64,000 nt of DNA, from positions 124,001 through 188,000 of the forward strand of contig NZ_JHXH01000002.1 of NCBI RefSeq assembly GCF_000621805.1, written 5' to 3'. This document shows positions 8,854 to 18,600 of this stretch, piece by piece. The notes beneath the pieces were generated by a model. The model saw only the letters and a list, made by a program, of their open reading frames with translations, made no database searches and was not told where the DNA came from. The stretch's first letter is position 1. The number at the start of each line of letters is the position of its first letter. A program made the position numbers and the translations under genes. The stretch is from Ruminococcus sp. FC2018. Its GTDB lineage: Bacteria > Bacillota > Clostridia > Oscillospirales > Ruminococcaceae.

Positions 8854-8966
8854 ATAATAGCATATATCCAATGCATTTGCAACCGACAATTATGCCTAAA
8901 AGTGTTGTTTAAGCTGCATACTCCGTGGAAATTGTAGCTTAAGCTACAGAAAACGTTTAAGCTGTA
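8854..8966 (-). promoter_or_regulatory. Distal ABC operon promoter with palindromic operators
   Basis: Minus-strand TTGCAA (8882-8877), 17 bp, TATTAT (8859-8854). Upstream lie an imperfect copy (8903-8918, 13/16 match) and a perfect 16-bp palindrome TGTAGCTTAAGCTACA (8933-8948), centres 30 bp apart. A third half-site TTTAAGCTG is at 8956. The near site ends 20 bp before the -35 box. The same arrangement recurs at 63387-63482. Confidence 0.65.
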
Positions 8967-8981
8967 ACCTTTGTTCCGATC

Positions 8982-9842
8982 TCAGCAGTTGCCTGTATAC
9001 ACATACTTCAGCTTTTTTGCAGCCCGATCCGCCAGAGCTTTCAGCACCCCTATGTCCGTTGCCCGGCAGTCCGTCATTTTGAACCGTGGGAAAAATCTGT
9101 TGAGATGCAAGGGTATGTCTGCCCCCACATTCCTTGACTGTGCATCTTCAAGAGAAGCGATCCAATCGGTCATTGCGTCAAGCTCTCGTGGGTCATCGCT
9201 TATCCCCGGCACAACAAGAGTAGTCAGCTCAACGTGGCAGAATTTAACTGCCCCTGCGATAAAACGCTTCACCGTTTCCAGATCGCCCCCCAGCTGCTCT
9301 TTGTAGGTTTGACGGTTAAAGCATTTAAGATCGATGTTCATAGCGTCGATGTGCCCCGAAAGCTGCTCGAGTATCTTTTCCTCTGCGCAGCCGTTGGTGA
9401 CCAGCACCGTTTTCATTCCTGCCTGCTTTACAAGCCGTGCAGTGTCCCTTACAAATTCATACCCCACCAAAGGCTCGTTGTAGGTGAAAGCGACACCTAT
9501 GTTGCCCCGGTCTTTATATCCCTCTGCCAGCTGTACAAGCTCCCCCGGAGTCAGGCTGCCCCATCTCCCGGCATGATCCATAGCCTGCTGTGACCATGAT
9601 ATTTCGTAGTTCTGACAGAATCTGCACCGCATATTGCACCCGCAGCTGCCCACGGAAAGGATCATTGAACCGGGGAAGAACCTGTTAAGCGGCTTTTTCT
9701 CTATGGGATCAAGGGCAACAGCCGACACCACGCCGTAGTTTTTAGCTGTGACCTTACTGCCGCTGCCTATCCGTGCGCCGCAAAAGCCCACCTGCCCCGG
9801 CTCAAGGCTGCAATGTCTGAAACAGACCTCACATATTGCCAA
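8982..9842 (-). CDS. amrS: AmmeMemoRadiSam system radical SAM enzyme
   Basis: 286 residues. The radical SAM cluster motif is C69-x3-C73-x2-C76 (CNMRCRFC), preceded by a Cys-rich N-terminus (four Cys within the first 21 residues) that may hold another metal. The family always occurs with Memo and AMMECR1 proteins, but its reaction is not established. TTG start at 9842 is supported by AGGAGG a few bases upstream. It follows the AmrB-AmrA fusion by 14 bp, forming a two-gene operon. Confidence 0.88.
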   Translation of the reverse strand: MAICEVCFRHCSLEPGQVGFCGARIGSGSKVTAKNYGVVSAVALDPIEKKPLNRFFPGSMILSVGSCGCNMRCRFCQNYEISWSQQAMDHAGRWGSLTPGELVQLAEGYKDRGNIGVAFTYNEPLVGYEFVRDTARLVKQAGMKTVLVTNGCAEEKILEQLSGHIDAMNIDLKCFNRQTYKEQLGGDLETVKRFIAGAVKFCHVELTTLVVPGISDDPRELDAMTDWIASLEDAQSRNVGADIPLHLNRFFPRFKMTDCRATDIGVLKALADRAAKKLKYVYTGNC

Positions 9843-9856
9843 ATCTGCCCCCTCCT

Positions 9857-11167
9857 TTACCTGTGCCTTACCACCTCAAAGCGGTGCAGAGTTATGTTCT
9901 CCCCCTGCGTTATCCCGCCCTTTGCCATGGTAATGGCTATCTGCTGCTGTACGCTGTCAACGCCTTCAAGATCCGGCAGAAGCAGACCACGGCGCATACC
10001 GCAGGAAACGATCACCCCGTAGCGTTTCACATCAAGCTTTGACGGGGAATCTATAAGCTCCGGCTCTCCCAGAACGTCAACGTTGATTTCCAGAGCTTCA
10101 AGCTCATCGGGCGTTATGGGGTCAAACCTGGGGTCACAGACGGCTGCGCTCACAGCGTTTGAGATTATCTCCTCAGCAAGGCTTGGCTGGGTGGCGGCAA
10201 TAGTTCCTATGCAGCCCCGCAGCTGCCCCTGCTTGTGTATGGAAACGAATGCGCCCCCTCGGGCAGCTTTCATCTCCTGGGGTATATCATCTGTCACACC
10301 GGGCTTTGTGCCGCTTTTAACGTACTGCTCCACCGTTTTCCTTGCAAGGGCAACATAAGGGTCCTGCCCTGTGGGATAGAAGGAGCATACTCCGTAGCCC
10401 ACGCCGGTCACGTCCTCGTGGGAATATACGGTGGCTTTGACTTTATCGCCGTCCAGAACACCCGACATGATAACGAACGACCTGTGACCGCACTCTGCCG
10501 CCTGCTCGCACATATCCTCGTCAAACTCAAGCAGCTCATCCAAAGCCCCCCTGGAGCACACATCTATCAGCTGCCTGTCATACTCCGGACCCTGCGGAGC
10601 AAAGCCGTAAGGACCGTAGGTCTGAAGCTTGTGGGAAAGGTCGCCGCTTGCCACGTATACCACCCGCCGTCCAAGCGTGTCCACAGCCCTGCGGATAATC
10701 TGCCCGAAGCGGAAATGCTCCCTTAGCGGCAGCCATGACAGCCCCACACGCAAAAGCCTGAAACCGCTGTATTGCTGGCGGATAAAATATAAAGGTACCA
10801 TTGTTCCGTGGTCAAGCTCTCCGCTGCCTCTTTCGGTCAGTCCCGCAGGGAAGCCCTCATCTGCGGCAAGCTGCGCCGTCAGCATAGCCAGCCGGGTGTC
10901 GTACTGTTCGTCAAAGCACACCTGTGCAGCGCCAAAGTCCGCAAAAGAGCCCTTTGCACCGTCGCCCCGGGAAATGTGGAAATAATCGCTGTACATCGTT
11001 GCGTGAGGGCTTGATATAATAATGGTGTCCGGCTTCAGAGCTGCGATCTGCTTTGCTGCGCTGATGTAGGAATCTATGGTCTTTTGTACCTGTTTTTCTC
11101 TGCCGTTTCCTACCTGCGACACAATGAGAGGCGGGTGAGGAACGATAAAAGCTGCAAGTATAGCCAT
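9857..11167 (-). CDS. AmmeMemoRadiSam AmrB-AmrA fusion protein
   Basis: 436 residues. Residues about 1-265 are a Memo/AmrB domain (VPHPPLI near the start, SSPHATMYSDYF, ASGDLSH), related to extradiol dioxygenase folds. Residues about 280-436 are an AMMECR1/AmrA domain with the hallmark LRGCIGT. These are usually separate genes; here they are one polypeptide next to the radical SAM partner. The ATG at 11167 has GGGAG eight bases upstream and gives the normal Memo start MAILAAFIVPH. Cytoplasmic; function unknown in bacteria. Confidence 0.88.
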   Translation of the reverse strand: MAILAAFIVPHPPLIVSQVGNGREKQVQKTIDSYISAAKQIAALKPDTIIISSPHATMYSDYFHISRGDGAKGSFADFGAAQVCFDEQYDTRLAMLTAQLAADEGFPAGLTERGSGELDHGTMVPLYFIRQQYSGFRLLRVGLSWLPLREHFRFGQIIRRAVDTLGRRVVYVASGDLSHKLQTYGPYGFAPQGPEYDRQLIDVCSRGALDELLEFDEDMCEQAAECGHRSFVIMSGVLDGDKVKATVYSHEDVTGVGYGVCSFYPTGQDPYVALARKTVEQYVKSGTKPGVTDDIPQEMKAARGGAFVSIHKQGQLRGCIGTIAATQPSLAEEIISNAVSAAVCDPRFDPITPDELEALEINVDVLGEPELIDSPSKLDVKRYGVIVSCGMRRGLLLPDLEGVDSVQQQIAITMAKGGITQGENITLHRFEVVRHR

Positions 11168-11199
11168 GAGCAGCACTCCCTTCGTTTTTTTCTGCAACG

Positions 11200-11229
11200 A
11201 TTATAACACATCCCTCCATCCTGCGTCAA
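11200..11229 (-). promoter_or_regulatory. Promoter of the amr operon
   Basis: Minus-strand TTGACG (11229-11224), 18 bp, TATAAT (11205-11200). Confidence 0.6.
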
Positions 11230-11256
11230 CGGGTTTTCCTGCCAAAAACTTTGTGC

Positions 11257-11285
11257 TTGCAAAAATTGTTTGTTTGTGGTACAAT
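11257..11285 (+). promoter_or_regulatory. Promoter of the P-type ATPase
   Basis: TTGCAA (11257-11262), 17 bp, TACAAT (11280-11285). Confidence 0.65.
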
Positions 11286-11331
11286 CTATTTTGTAATATG
11301 ATGATATTTGGGAATGAAAGGGGAAAATGCC

Positions 11332-13743
11332 TTGAAAAAAGATACCGGTGCTTCAGCTGTAAAAAGGCTGGAGCCTGATGAAAACATCGGTCTGACCGCC
11401 GAACAGGTCCGTGAAAGGATACAAGGGGGGCTTGCCAATACCCCGGTCAAGCCGCCGTCAAAATCCATAGGAGCAATAATCGCAAGCAACGTATTTACGT
11501 ATTTTAACTTTATCTTTACCGTGATAGCGGTCCTGCTTGTGATCGCAGGCTCGGTAAGGGACCTTACCTTCCTGCCGGTCATCATAGTCAACACCCTTAT
11601 CGGTATTGTCCAGGAGATACGCTCAAAACGGCTGCTTGATAAAATGACCGTTCTTAATTCTCCCACCGCAAAAGTTATCCGTGACGGACAGCAGCAAAGC
11701 ATCCCCTCGGAAAAGCTTGTGGCGGACGACATCGTGATCTTCAAAGCCGGCGACCAGATACCTGCCGACGCAGTAGTGGTCAGCGGCAAAGCCTCCGCCA
11801 ACGAAGCTCTGCTTACAGGCGAAGCGGACGAGATCGTCAAGGAAAAGGGTGCCGAGCTTATGAGCGGAAGCTTTATCGTGTCAGGCTCCTGCAAAGCAAG
11901 GCTCACCAAGGTTGGCGCAGAATCGTATATCTCACAGCTCACCCTCCAGGCTAAGAAGGTGAAAAAGGGCGAGCAGTCTGAAATGATACGCTCGCTGAAT
12001 AAGATAGTAAAAATTGCCGGCTTTATAATCCTTCCATTGGGAAGCCTGCAATTCTACCATATGTATGTGACAAAGTCCATGGACTATACCCAGAGCGTGC
12101 GCTCCACCATGGCATCTGTCATCGGAATGATCCCGGAAGGACTTTTCCTGCTCGCCAGCGTTACCCTTGCCATAAGCGCAATGCGCCTTGCAAGGCAGAA
12201 GGTGCTTGTACATAACATGAAATGTATCGAGACTCTTGCCCGCACGGACGTGCTTTGCGTGGATAAAACAGGGACCATAACCGAGAACACCATGCAGGTC
12301 ACAGGCGTTGAGTGCGTGGGTGATATAAGTGAGGAAAAGGTCTTTTCGCTGCTGAGCGATTTCGCTTCCGAACAGTCTGCCGACAATATCACAATGGCAG
12401 CCATGAAGCAGTATTTTACCAGTCCCACAGGGGCAAAAATAGTCTCCCATACCGATTTCTCCTCCGAGTTCAAATATTCCTCTGTGACCTTTGAGAAGAA
12501 AGCATATGTCCTTGGTGCTCCCGAATGGGTGCTGCGTGATGAATATGAAAAATACCGTGAAAAAATAGAGATTGACAGCCGTAAGGGCTACCGTGTCCTT
12601 GCCTTTGCCGAGTATGACGGAAAGCCGGACGGAAAAGCGCTTAAGGAAAGCTCTGCGCCCCTTGCCCTGGTGCTTATCACAAACCCTGTGCGTAAGACCG
12701 CACCGCAAACCTTTAAGTTCTTTGCCGACGAGGGCGTAAACGTCAAGGTCATATCGGGAGACAACCCCATAACCGTTTCCGAGGTGGCAAAGCAGGCAGG
12801 CATAGAAAATGCGGAAAAGTATGTTGATGCCTCCACCCTTACCACCGACGAGGCTATTTACGAGGCTATGAAGAATTACACCGTCTTTGGCAGAGTTACC
12901 CCCGACCAGAAGCGTAAGTTTGTCAAAGCGCTCCAGGCGCAGGGCAGAGTAGTGGCAATGACAGGAGACGGAGTCAACGATATCCTGGCTCTTAAAGATG
13001 CCGACTGCTCTATCGCCATGGCATCGGGAAGCGACGCCGCCGTGCAGGCAGCCCAGCTGGTATTGCTTGATTCCGACTTTGCCCATATGACCGACGTGGT
13101 CATGGAGGGCAGACAGGTAGTGAATAATATGGAGCGTTCGGGAAGCCTGTTTCTTGTCAAAAATATCTTCTCCATACTGCTTTCGGTAATAACCCTTATC
13201 TTCGGAGTGGTTTACCCCCTCACCCCGTCCCAGGTAACGCTTATAAGTATGTTCACCATAGGTATCCCGGCGTTCCTGCTTTCCCAGGTGCCCGACCATT
13301 ACCTTATAAAGGGACACTTTATGAGGAACGTTATCGTCAAAGCCCTGCCGGGAGCCGTCACCGATGTGGTCATGGTGTTGGCGATGGTGTACTTCGGAAA
13401 GATATTCAATGTGTCAACAGGAGAGATAACCACCGCATCAACTATCCTTATGTCTGTGGTTGGAATAATGGTCCTTCGCCAGGTCAGCAAGCCGCTTTCG
13501 GTATATAAGTGGGCTGTAATAGTCCTGTGCATATCGGGACTTACCCTGTCCTTCCGAGCCCTTGGCTGGGTGTTCGGCACGACCACCCTTTCCACAAAGA
13601 CTTTGCTGCTGTGTATAAACTTCGGCATTATGGCAGACACCTTTATCCGCTTTATATCCTTCCTGTTAAAGGGCGGAGAAACAATGATATTCCATCTTTC
13701 ACATAAGAACGCAAAGCAAAGTGAAAAGGCTGTAAAAACATAA
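11332..13743 (+). CDS. P-type cation-transporting ATPase (CtpE-like)
   Basis: About 803 residues. Phosphorylation motif DKTGT (Asp about 311), TGE actuator motif (LLTGEADE), IPEG in membrane helix 4 and GDGVNDILALKDAD hinge motif are intact. There is no heavy-metal CPx motif or N-terminal metal domain. The PEG-type helix 4 and overall pattern resemble CtpE-like calcium pumps, so export of Ca2+ or a similar ion is inferred. TTG at 11332 is preferred because AAAGGGG lies eight bases upstream; an in-frame ATG at 11314 is the alternative. Own promoter and terminator. Confidence 0.87.
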   Translation: MKKDTGASAVKRLEPDENIGLTAEQVRERIQGGLANTPVKPPSKSIGAIIASNVFTYFNFIFTVIAVLLVIAGSVRDLTFLPVIIVNTLIGIVQEIRSKRLLDKMTVLNSPTAKVIRDGQQQSIPSEKLVADDIVIFKAGDQIPADAVVVSGKASANEALLTGEADEIVKEKGAELMSGSFIVSGSCKARLTKVGAESYISQLTLQAKKVKKGEQSEMIRSLNKIVKIAGFIILPLGSLQFYHMYVTKSMDYTQSVRSTMASVIGMIPEGLFLLASVTLAISAMRLARQKVLVHNMKCIETLARTDVLCVDKTGTITENTMQVTGVECVGDISEEKVFSLLSDFASEQSADNITMAAMKQYFTSPTGAKIVSHTDFSSEFKYSSVTFEKKAYVLGAPEWVLRDEYEKYREKIEIDSRKGYRVLAFAEYDGKPDGKALKESSAPLALVLITNPVRKTAPQTFKFFADEGVNVKVISGDNPITVSEVAKQAGIENAEKYVDASTLTTDEAIYEAMKNYTVFGRVTPDQKRKFVKALQAQGRVVAMTGDGVNDILALKDADCSIAMASGSDAAVQAAQLVLLDSDFAHMTDVVMEGRQVVNNMERSGSLFLVKNIFSILLSVITLIFGVVYPLTPSQVTLISMFTIGIPAFLLSQVPDHYLIKGHFMRNVIVKALPGAVTDVVMVLAMVYFGKIFNVSTGEITTASTILMSVVGIMVLRQVSKPLSVYKWAVIVLCISGLTLSFRALGWVFGTTTLSTKTLLLCINFGIMADTFIRFISFLLKGGETMIFHLSHKNAKQSEKAVKT

Positions 13744-13752
13744 TAAAGCACA

Positions 13753-13784
13753 AAAGGTACTGCATTTTCGCAGTACCTTTTTTA
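13753..13784 (+). terminator. Bidirectional terminator after P-type ATPase
   Basis: AAAGGTACTGC pairs with GCAGTACCTTT, flanked by A and T runs, between convergent genes. Confidence 0.85.
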
Positions 13785-13809
13785 TGTCTTTTTAAAAATT
13801 TGCCCAAGC

Positions 13810-14370
13810 CTAAATAATGCCCAGCCCCTCAAGAAGTATCTTTCCCCCAAGGAGAATAAGTATCACACCGCCTGCTGCCTGCGCCTTCTTGTTGTACTTT
13901 GCGCCCGCACGGTTGCCTACCGCCACGCCGGTAACGGACAGAGCAAAGGTGACTGTACCGATGATAAGCACCGAGGGGAGCACCGGCGTGTTCTCAAAGG
14001 CGAACACCACCCCCACCGCAAGTGCGTCAATGCTGGTTGCCACTGCCAGAATGAAAAGCTCCTTGTAGTCAAGACCCTGGTCTATTTCCTCCTCAGAGCC
14101 TTTAAAAGCGTCTATAAGCATTTTTGCACCGATAAATACCAAAAGACCAAATGCCACCCAATGGCTTACCGAGGTCATGAAACGGGCAAACTGCCGTCCC
14201 ACAGCCCAGCCGATAAGGGGCATTATTGCCTGGAATGCGCCGAAAAAAGCGCCGATAATAAAAGCGTTGCGCCAGTTTATCTTTTTCATGCCCAGCCCCT
14301 TGCACACCGACACCGCAAAGGCGTCCATAGAAAGGCTCAGAGCGAGAAAAAGGGTGTTTATCAAAAACAT
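13810..14370 (-). CDS. mntP: Manganese efflux pump MntP
   Basis: 186 residues, the normal length of the MntP (DUF204) family, with six membrane helices and two repeats containing the conserved acidic membrane motifs (SLSMDAFAVS in the first, TSIDALAVG in the second). These export Mn2+. The leader (14371-14487) does not show the yybP-ykoY manganese riboswitch that often precedes mntP. It may be co-transcribed with azlCD. Confidence 0.92.
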   Translation of the reverse strand: MFLINTLFLALSLSMDAFAVSVCKGLGMKKINWRNAFIIGAFFGAFQAIMPLIGWAVGRQFARFMTSVSHWVAFGLLVFIGAKMLIDAFKGSEEEIDQGLDYKELFILAVATSIDALAVGVVFAFENTPVLPSVLIIGTVTFALSVTGVAVGNRAGAKYNKKAQAAGGVILILLGGKILLEGLGII

Positions 14371-14412
14371 ACTCTCATTCCTTTTGTGTTAACAGACTTT
14401 GTACCGGGCTTG

Positions 14413-14475
14413 TCAGAATTCCCATGGGAGATATGCCGCACCTACCGCAAGTATCAGCGTTCCAAGTCCCGTCAT
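14413..14475 (-). CDS. Possible 20-residue hydrophobic peptide
   Basis: A tiny reading frame starting with ATG, with AGGGAG eight bases upstream inside the end of azlD, encoding a mostly hydrophobic peptide that begins MTGLGTLILAVGAA and ends in TGA. It sits between azlD and mntP in a 117-bp gap. No homologue is known to me; it could be chance. Confidence 0.25.
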   Translation of the reverse strand: MTGLGTLILAVGAAYLPWEF

Positions 14476-14487
14476 CAAGACATCTCC

Positions 14488-14808
14488 CTATTTGAATATC
14501 ATCATCAACAGATTTACCGCCAGCGCAGCGCCGCTTGCAGAGATAGCCACCGTCAGCAGCCCTTTTTCAAAGAATGCCAGCGCACCGCCCACTGCAAGTC
14601 CCGCAATGGCAGAGGGGAAATTGCCCGTGGAATAGATTATCTCCGGGAAGGTCATAGCCCCCAGCACCGCCATTGGTACATAGTACAGAAAATCTCTTAT
14701 GTATTTGCTTTTTATCCTGCCCTTGCAAAGCACAAAGGGCACAGCTCTTATAAGATAAGTCACCCCTGCCATTACCGCAAGATAGGTGAAGAAAACAGCG
14801 TTGCTCAT
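14488..14808 (-). CDS. azlD: AzlD-type branched-chain amino acid transport protein
   Basis: 106 residues with three to four membrane helices and the family pattern TYLIRAVPFVL near the N-terminus and a hydrophobic end. AzlD is the small partner of AzlC; the pair exports branched-chain amino acids or analogues. The start overlaps the azlC stop by four bases (ATGA), showing translational coupling. Confidence 0.9.
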   Translation of the reverse strand: MSNAVFFTYLAVMAGVTYLIRAVPFVLCKGRIKSKYIRDFLYYVPMAVLGAMTFPEIIYSTGNFPSAIAGLAVGGALAFFEKGLLTVAISASGAALAVNLLMMIFK

Positions 14809-15530
14809 CCCTGCACCTCCCCTTGCTCATTCTCCGCAACAGGGAATAAAAATGCCCCCAGCCCCGCAGCCGCAACAGTGGAGATGATTATGGCAAATCC
14901 GCCGGATATTTTGTTCATTCCCGGAACGTAGCGGAAACAGCAGCTTAATGCCACCGCCATGAGTATGACCTTCAGCACCGCACCGCTCTTTTTTGCGGGA
15001 GGTATTATTATCGCCAGGAACATTCCGTAAATAGCGATGCAAAGAGCACTGCGCACCACCTCCGGCAGCACGGAACCCGCCGCCGCACCAAGGAACGTGC
15101 CTCCCGACCAGCCTATCACAGGCAGTATTATAAGCCCGTACAGGTATTTGCTTGAGACCTTGTGAATGTTTCCCATGGCAACAGCGAATATCTCGTCGGT
15201 TATGCCAAAGCCTGTGCCCCAGCGGTGAATGCCCCTTACAGACTCGTCCACCTTCTGGGAGAGCGAAAGCCCCATAAGGGCATATCTTAGGTTTATTACA
15301 AACTGTGTGCTCGCCATTTCTATGTAAGCCCCTGCCCCCGAGACCATTATCCCCAGCCCTGCGAATTGACCCGCAGAGGTCAGGTTTGTCAAAGATATCA
15401 AAAATGCCTGCCACCAGGTCAAGCCGTTGGCAATGCACTGTATGCCGAAGGTAAAGGATACCGACAGATAGCCCAGAGCGATAGGTATACCGTCATGAAG
15501 TCCCTTTCTGAAATTGCTCATTTCCCCCAA
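14805..15530 (-). CDS. azlC: AzlC-type branched-chain amino acid exporter
   Basis: About 241 residues with the AzlC signature (GIPIALGYLSVSFTFG at the N-terminus, LTNLTSAGQFAGL) and six or more membrane helices. It forms an efflux pump with AzlD. Start is uncertain: TTG at 15530 or ATG at 15521, three codons later. A promoter lies 34 bp upstream. Confidence 0.9.
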   Translation of the reverse strand: MGEMSNFRKGLHDGIPIALGYLSVSFTFGIQCIANGLTWWQAFLISLTNLTSAGQFAGLGIMVSGAGAYIEMASTQFVINLRYALMGLSLSQKVDESVRGIHRWGTGFGITDEIFAVAMGNIHKVSSKYLYGLIILPVIGWSGGTFLGAAAGSVLPEVVRSALCIAIYGMFLAIIIPPAKKSGAVLKVILMAVALSCCFRYVPGMNKISGGFAIIISTVAAAGLGAFLFPVAENEQGEVQG

Positions 15531-15563
15531 AACCAGCCTTTCGATTTAACATCCCGAAAACTT

Positions 15564-15592
15564 ATTATACTATCCCTGCGCAGAAAAGTCAA
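15564..15592 (-). promoter_or_regulatory. Promoter of azlCD
   Basis: Minus-strand TTGACT (15592-15587), 17 bp, TATAAT (15569-15564). Confidence 0.7.
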
Positions 15593-15615
15593 CCGCATAC
15601 ACAGGTGCAAAAATC

Positions 15616-15644
15616 TTGCAAAATCATTCCGATTGTGCTATACT
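15616..15644 (+). promoter_or_regulatory. Promoter of the large helicase
   Basis: TTGCAA (15616-15621), 17 bp, TATACT (15639-15644), divergent from azlCD. Confidence 0.65.
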
Positions 15645-15692
15645 TGAACTGAACGTTTTTGTAGTAACTTTCTAACGGGAGGGAAATGTCAC

Positions 15693-18600
15693 ATGGATAA
15701 CATCATCACCATAACCGCCAATATGTCAGCCAAGCTGAACTATGCCTTTGTGCAGAACTATATCCCTGTGCTTCGCAGCATACGTCTTACAAACAATACC
15801 GCCGAGACCATAAGCGATATAACGCTGAAAATAAGCTTTGAGCCTGAGTTTGCAAAGCCGTATGAGCAGCATATCTCCGCCCTGGAGCCTGAAAGGACGG
15901 CAGAGATAAGCCCTGTGGATATCACCGTCAGCGGCGAGTTTCTCTATGCCGTCACCGAGACCCTTACGGCAAACGTGACCCTTAGTATAGAAAAGGACGG
16001 ACAGACCATATCGGAGGCAAACGGCACCATCGAGCTTATGCCCCTGAACCAGTGGACAGGTGTGAACTATGTCCCCGAGATGATCTCTGCCTTTGTCTGC
16101 CCCAACCACCCTATGGTCACACAGATCGTGGGCAAGGCAGCGTCGTTTTTACAGAAATGGACGGGCAGCCCTTCCTTTGACGGATACCAGAGCAAAAACC
16201 CCAACGTTGTGAAAAAACAGGCGGCTGCCATCTATGCCGCCCTGCAAGCGGAAAACATCGCATACAGTATGCCTCCCGCAGGCTTTGAAAAGCAGGGACA
16301 GCGTGTGCGCCTGCCCTGGGACGTGCTCACCGCAAAAACAGGCACCTGCCTTGACCTTTCGGTGCTTTATGCCTCCTGTCTTGAGGCCGCAGGACTCAAT
16401 TCGCTTATCCTCTTCACACAAGGTCATGCCTTTGCAGGCGTGTGGCTTGAGGACCAGAGCTTTTCCGGCTGTACCGAGGAGGATCCCAGCCTTATCTCAA
16501 AGCGCATGGCAGCAGGCATCGACCAGATATGCCTTGTTGAGTGTACCGCCTTCACCGCCGGAAAGTCTGTGGATTTTGACGGAGCAAAGGCGGCAGCGGA
16601 AGCGCTTGTACATAAGCCCGAGGAGTTTGAAATGGCAGTGGATATCGCACGCTGCCGTGGCAACTGTCTGCGCCCTGTTCCGGTAATGGCAGATGGCGTG
16701 GCAGCCAACGACTTTGGCAAGCGTAAGGATAAAGACATCACCGCAGCACCAAAGGATATCGACCTTTCGATCTCCGGCAGAGTGTCCGACCAAAGCGAAC
16801 AGGTCACACGCCAGACCATGTGGGAAAGGAAGCTGCTTGACCTTAGCCTTCGCAACTCCCTTCTGAATTTCCGTCCCACCGCATCTGTGGTGCGGTTTAT
16901 CACCGCCGATCTGCCCACCCTTGAAGATACCGTCTGCGCAGGGGGCGATATGAAGATACTGCCGCTGCCGGAGGATATGTCTCTGGAAGCCGCCGACGCA
17001 AAGACCTTTGAGATGCAAAACCCGGATACCGACCGCCTTGGAGAGATCGCAAAAAGCGAGCTTGAAAAGAGCCGTCTGCGCTCTTTCCTCAAGGAAGCGG
17101 AGCTTGAAAAAGCCATGAAAAAGCTCCACCGCCAGGCGAAAGTCAGCCTTGAAGAGAACGGCGCAAATACACTTTATCTTGCCCTCGGATTTTTGAAATG
17201 GTTTGAAACGGATAAAAGCGAACAGCCTCGCTATGCCCCCATCGTCCTTGTGCCGGTGGACCTTGTTAAGAAGATACAGGAAAAATGCTACGTTCTTCGT
17301 GTAAGGGACGAGGAGCCGCAGATGAATATAACCCTGCTTGAGTTCCTGCGCCAGGATCTTGGCATAACCATCAGCGGACTTGATCCGCTGCCCCGGGACG
17401 AAAGCGGCGTTGACCTGCCGCTTGTGTTCAATACCCTCAGACAGGGCGTTATGTCGCTCAAACGCTGGGATATCATAGAGCAGGCGTTCCTTGGACAGTT
17501 CTCCTTTAACCGCTTTATCATGTGGAACGATATCCGCAACCGCAGTGAGGAGCTCAGACAGAATAAAGTCGTCTCCAGCCTTATAAGCGGTACGCTTGGC
17601 TGGCAGCCCATGTCCACCGATGTGTCTCCCCGACAGCTTGACGAGCAGGTCAGACCCTCAGATATGGCTGTGCCCATGAGTGCCGACTCCTCCCAGCTTG
17701 CAGCCATATATCTTGCCTCAAAAGGGGAGAGCTTCGTGCTGCACGGACCTCCGGGAACGGGTAAATCCCAGACCATAACCAACCTTATCGCAAACGCCCT
17801 CTATAACGGCAAGTCTGTGCTTTTTGTCGCCGAAAAAATGGCGGCTCTCTCCGTGGTGCAAAAGCGTCTTGCAAAAATAGGGCTTGACCCCTTCTGCCTT
17901 GAGATACATTCCAACAAAGCCACCAAGCGAGAGGTGCTTTCTCAGCTTGAAAAGACCTTTGAGGTGGGGCACGTAAAATCTCCCGCCGAGTATCAGGCGC
18001 AGGCAAAAAGAGTGGGCGAGCTCCGTGATTCCCTTAACGAGATAATCACCCAGCTGCATATGCCCCGTGCCTGCGGAATGAGCGTTTACCAGAGCGTGGT
18101 GAATTACGAAAATAATAAACAGTTCAAAGGCGCAGTCACCGTTGACGGGGACTTTGCCGCAGCCTGCTCCCCACAGACACTTGAAAAGATACGTGACAGC
18201 ATAAACAGCCTTGCTGTCTGCGGAAGGGAAATAGGCGGACTGGAAAACTCGGGACTTAAATATTATAAAAACCCTGATTATTCCGTGGAGATACGCACCG
18301 CCTTTGAAACTGCCCTTAAATATGCCGCTGCAAGAGCGGACGAAGCTCAGACTGCCTTTGATGAGCTTTGCGCCCTGGTAGGTGTGAAGCTTGAGGGCAG
18401 CAAAAGGAACATCACCGACCTTGGTGAGTTCGCAAAGACCCTGTCCTGCTCAGGGGAGTTTCTTCCCGCCGTGCTCAACGACCCCTCCGCCGCAGCCGAT
18501 GCACAGTGTAAAATGCTTATCGACGAGCTTAACGGCTATAAGACCGCCAGAGCGCAGATGAGAAGCCTGTTTGAGGACTCTGTCCTTTCCTTTGACAGCG

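Noticed and set aside
8875-9842. Antisense frames over the radical SAM gene
   Set aside because: Shadows of a strongly supported gene with no ribosome sites of their own.
11932-13317. 461-codon minus-strand frame inside the P-type ATPase gene
   Set aside because: Lies entirely antisense to a protein with intact catalytic motifs and shows no domain logic.
14371-14487. yybP-ykoY manganese riboswitch before mntP
   Set aside because: Expected from family knowledge, but the conserved aptamer segments are not visible.
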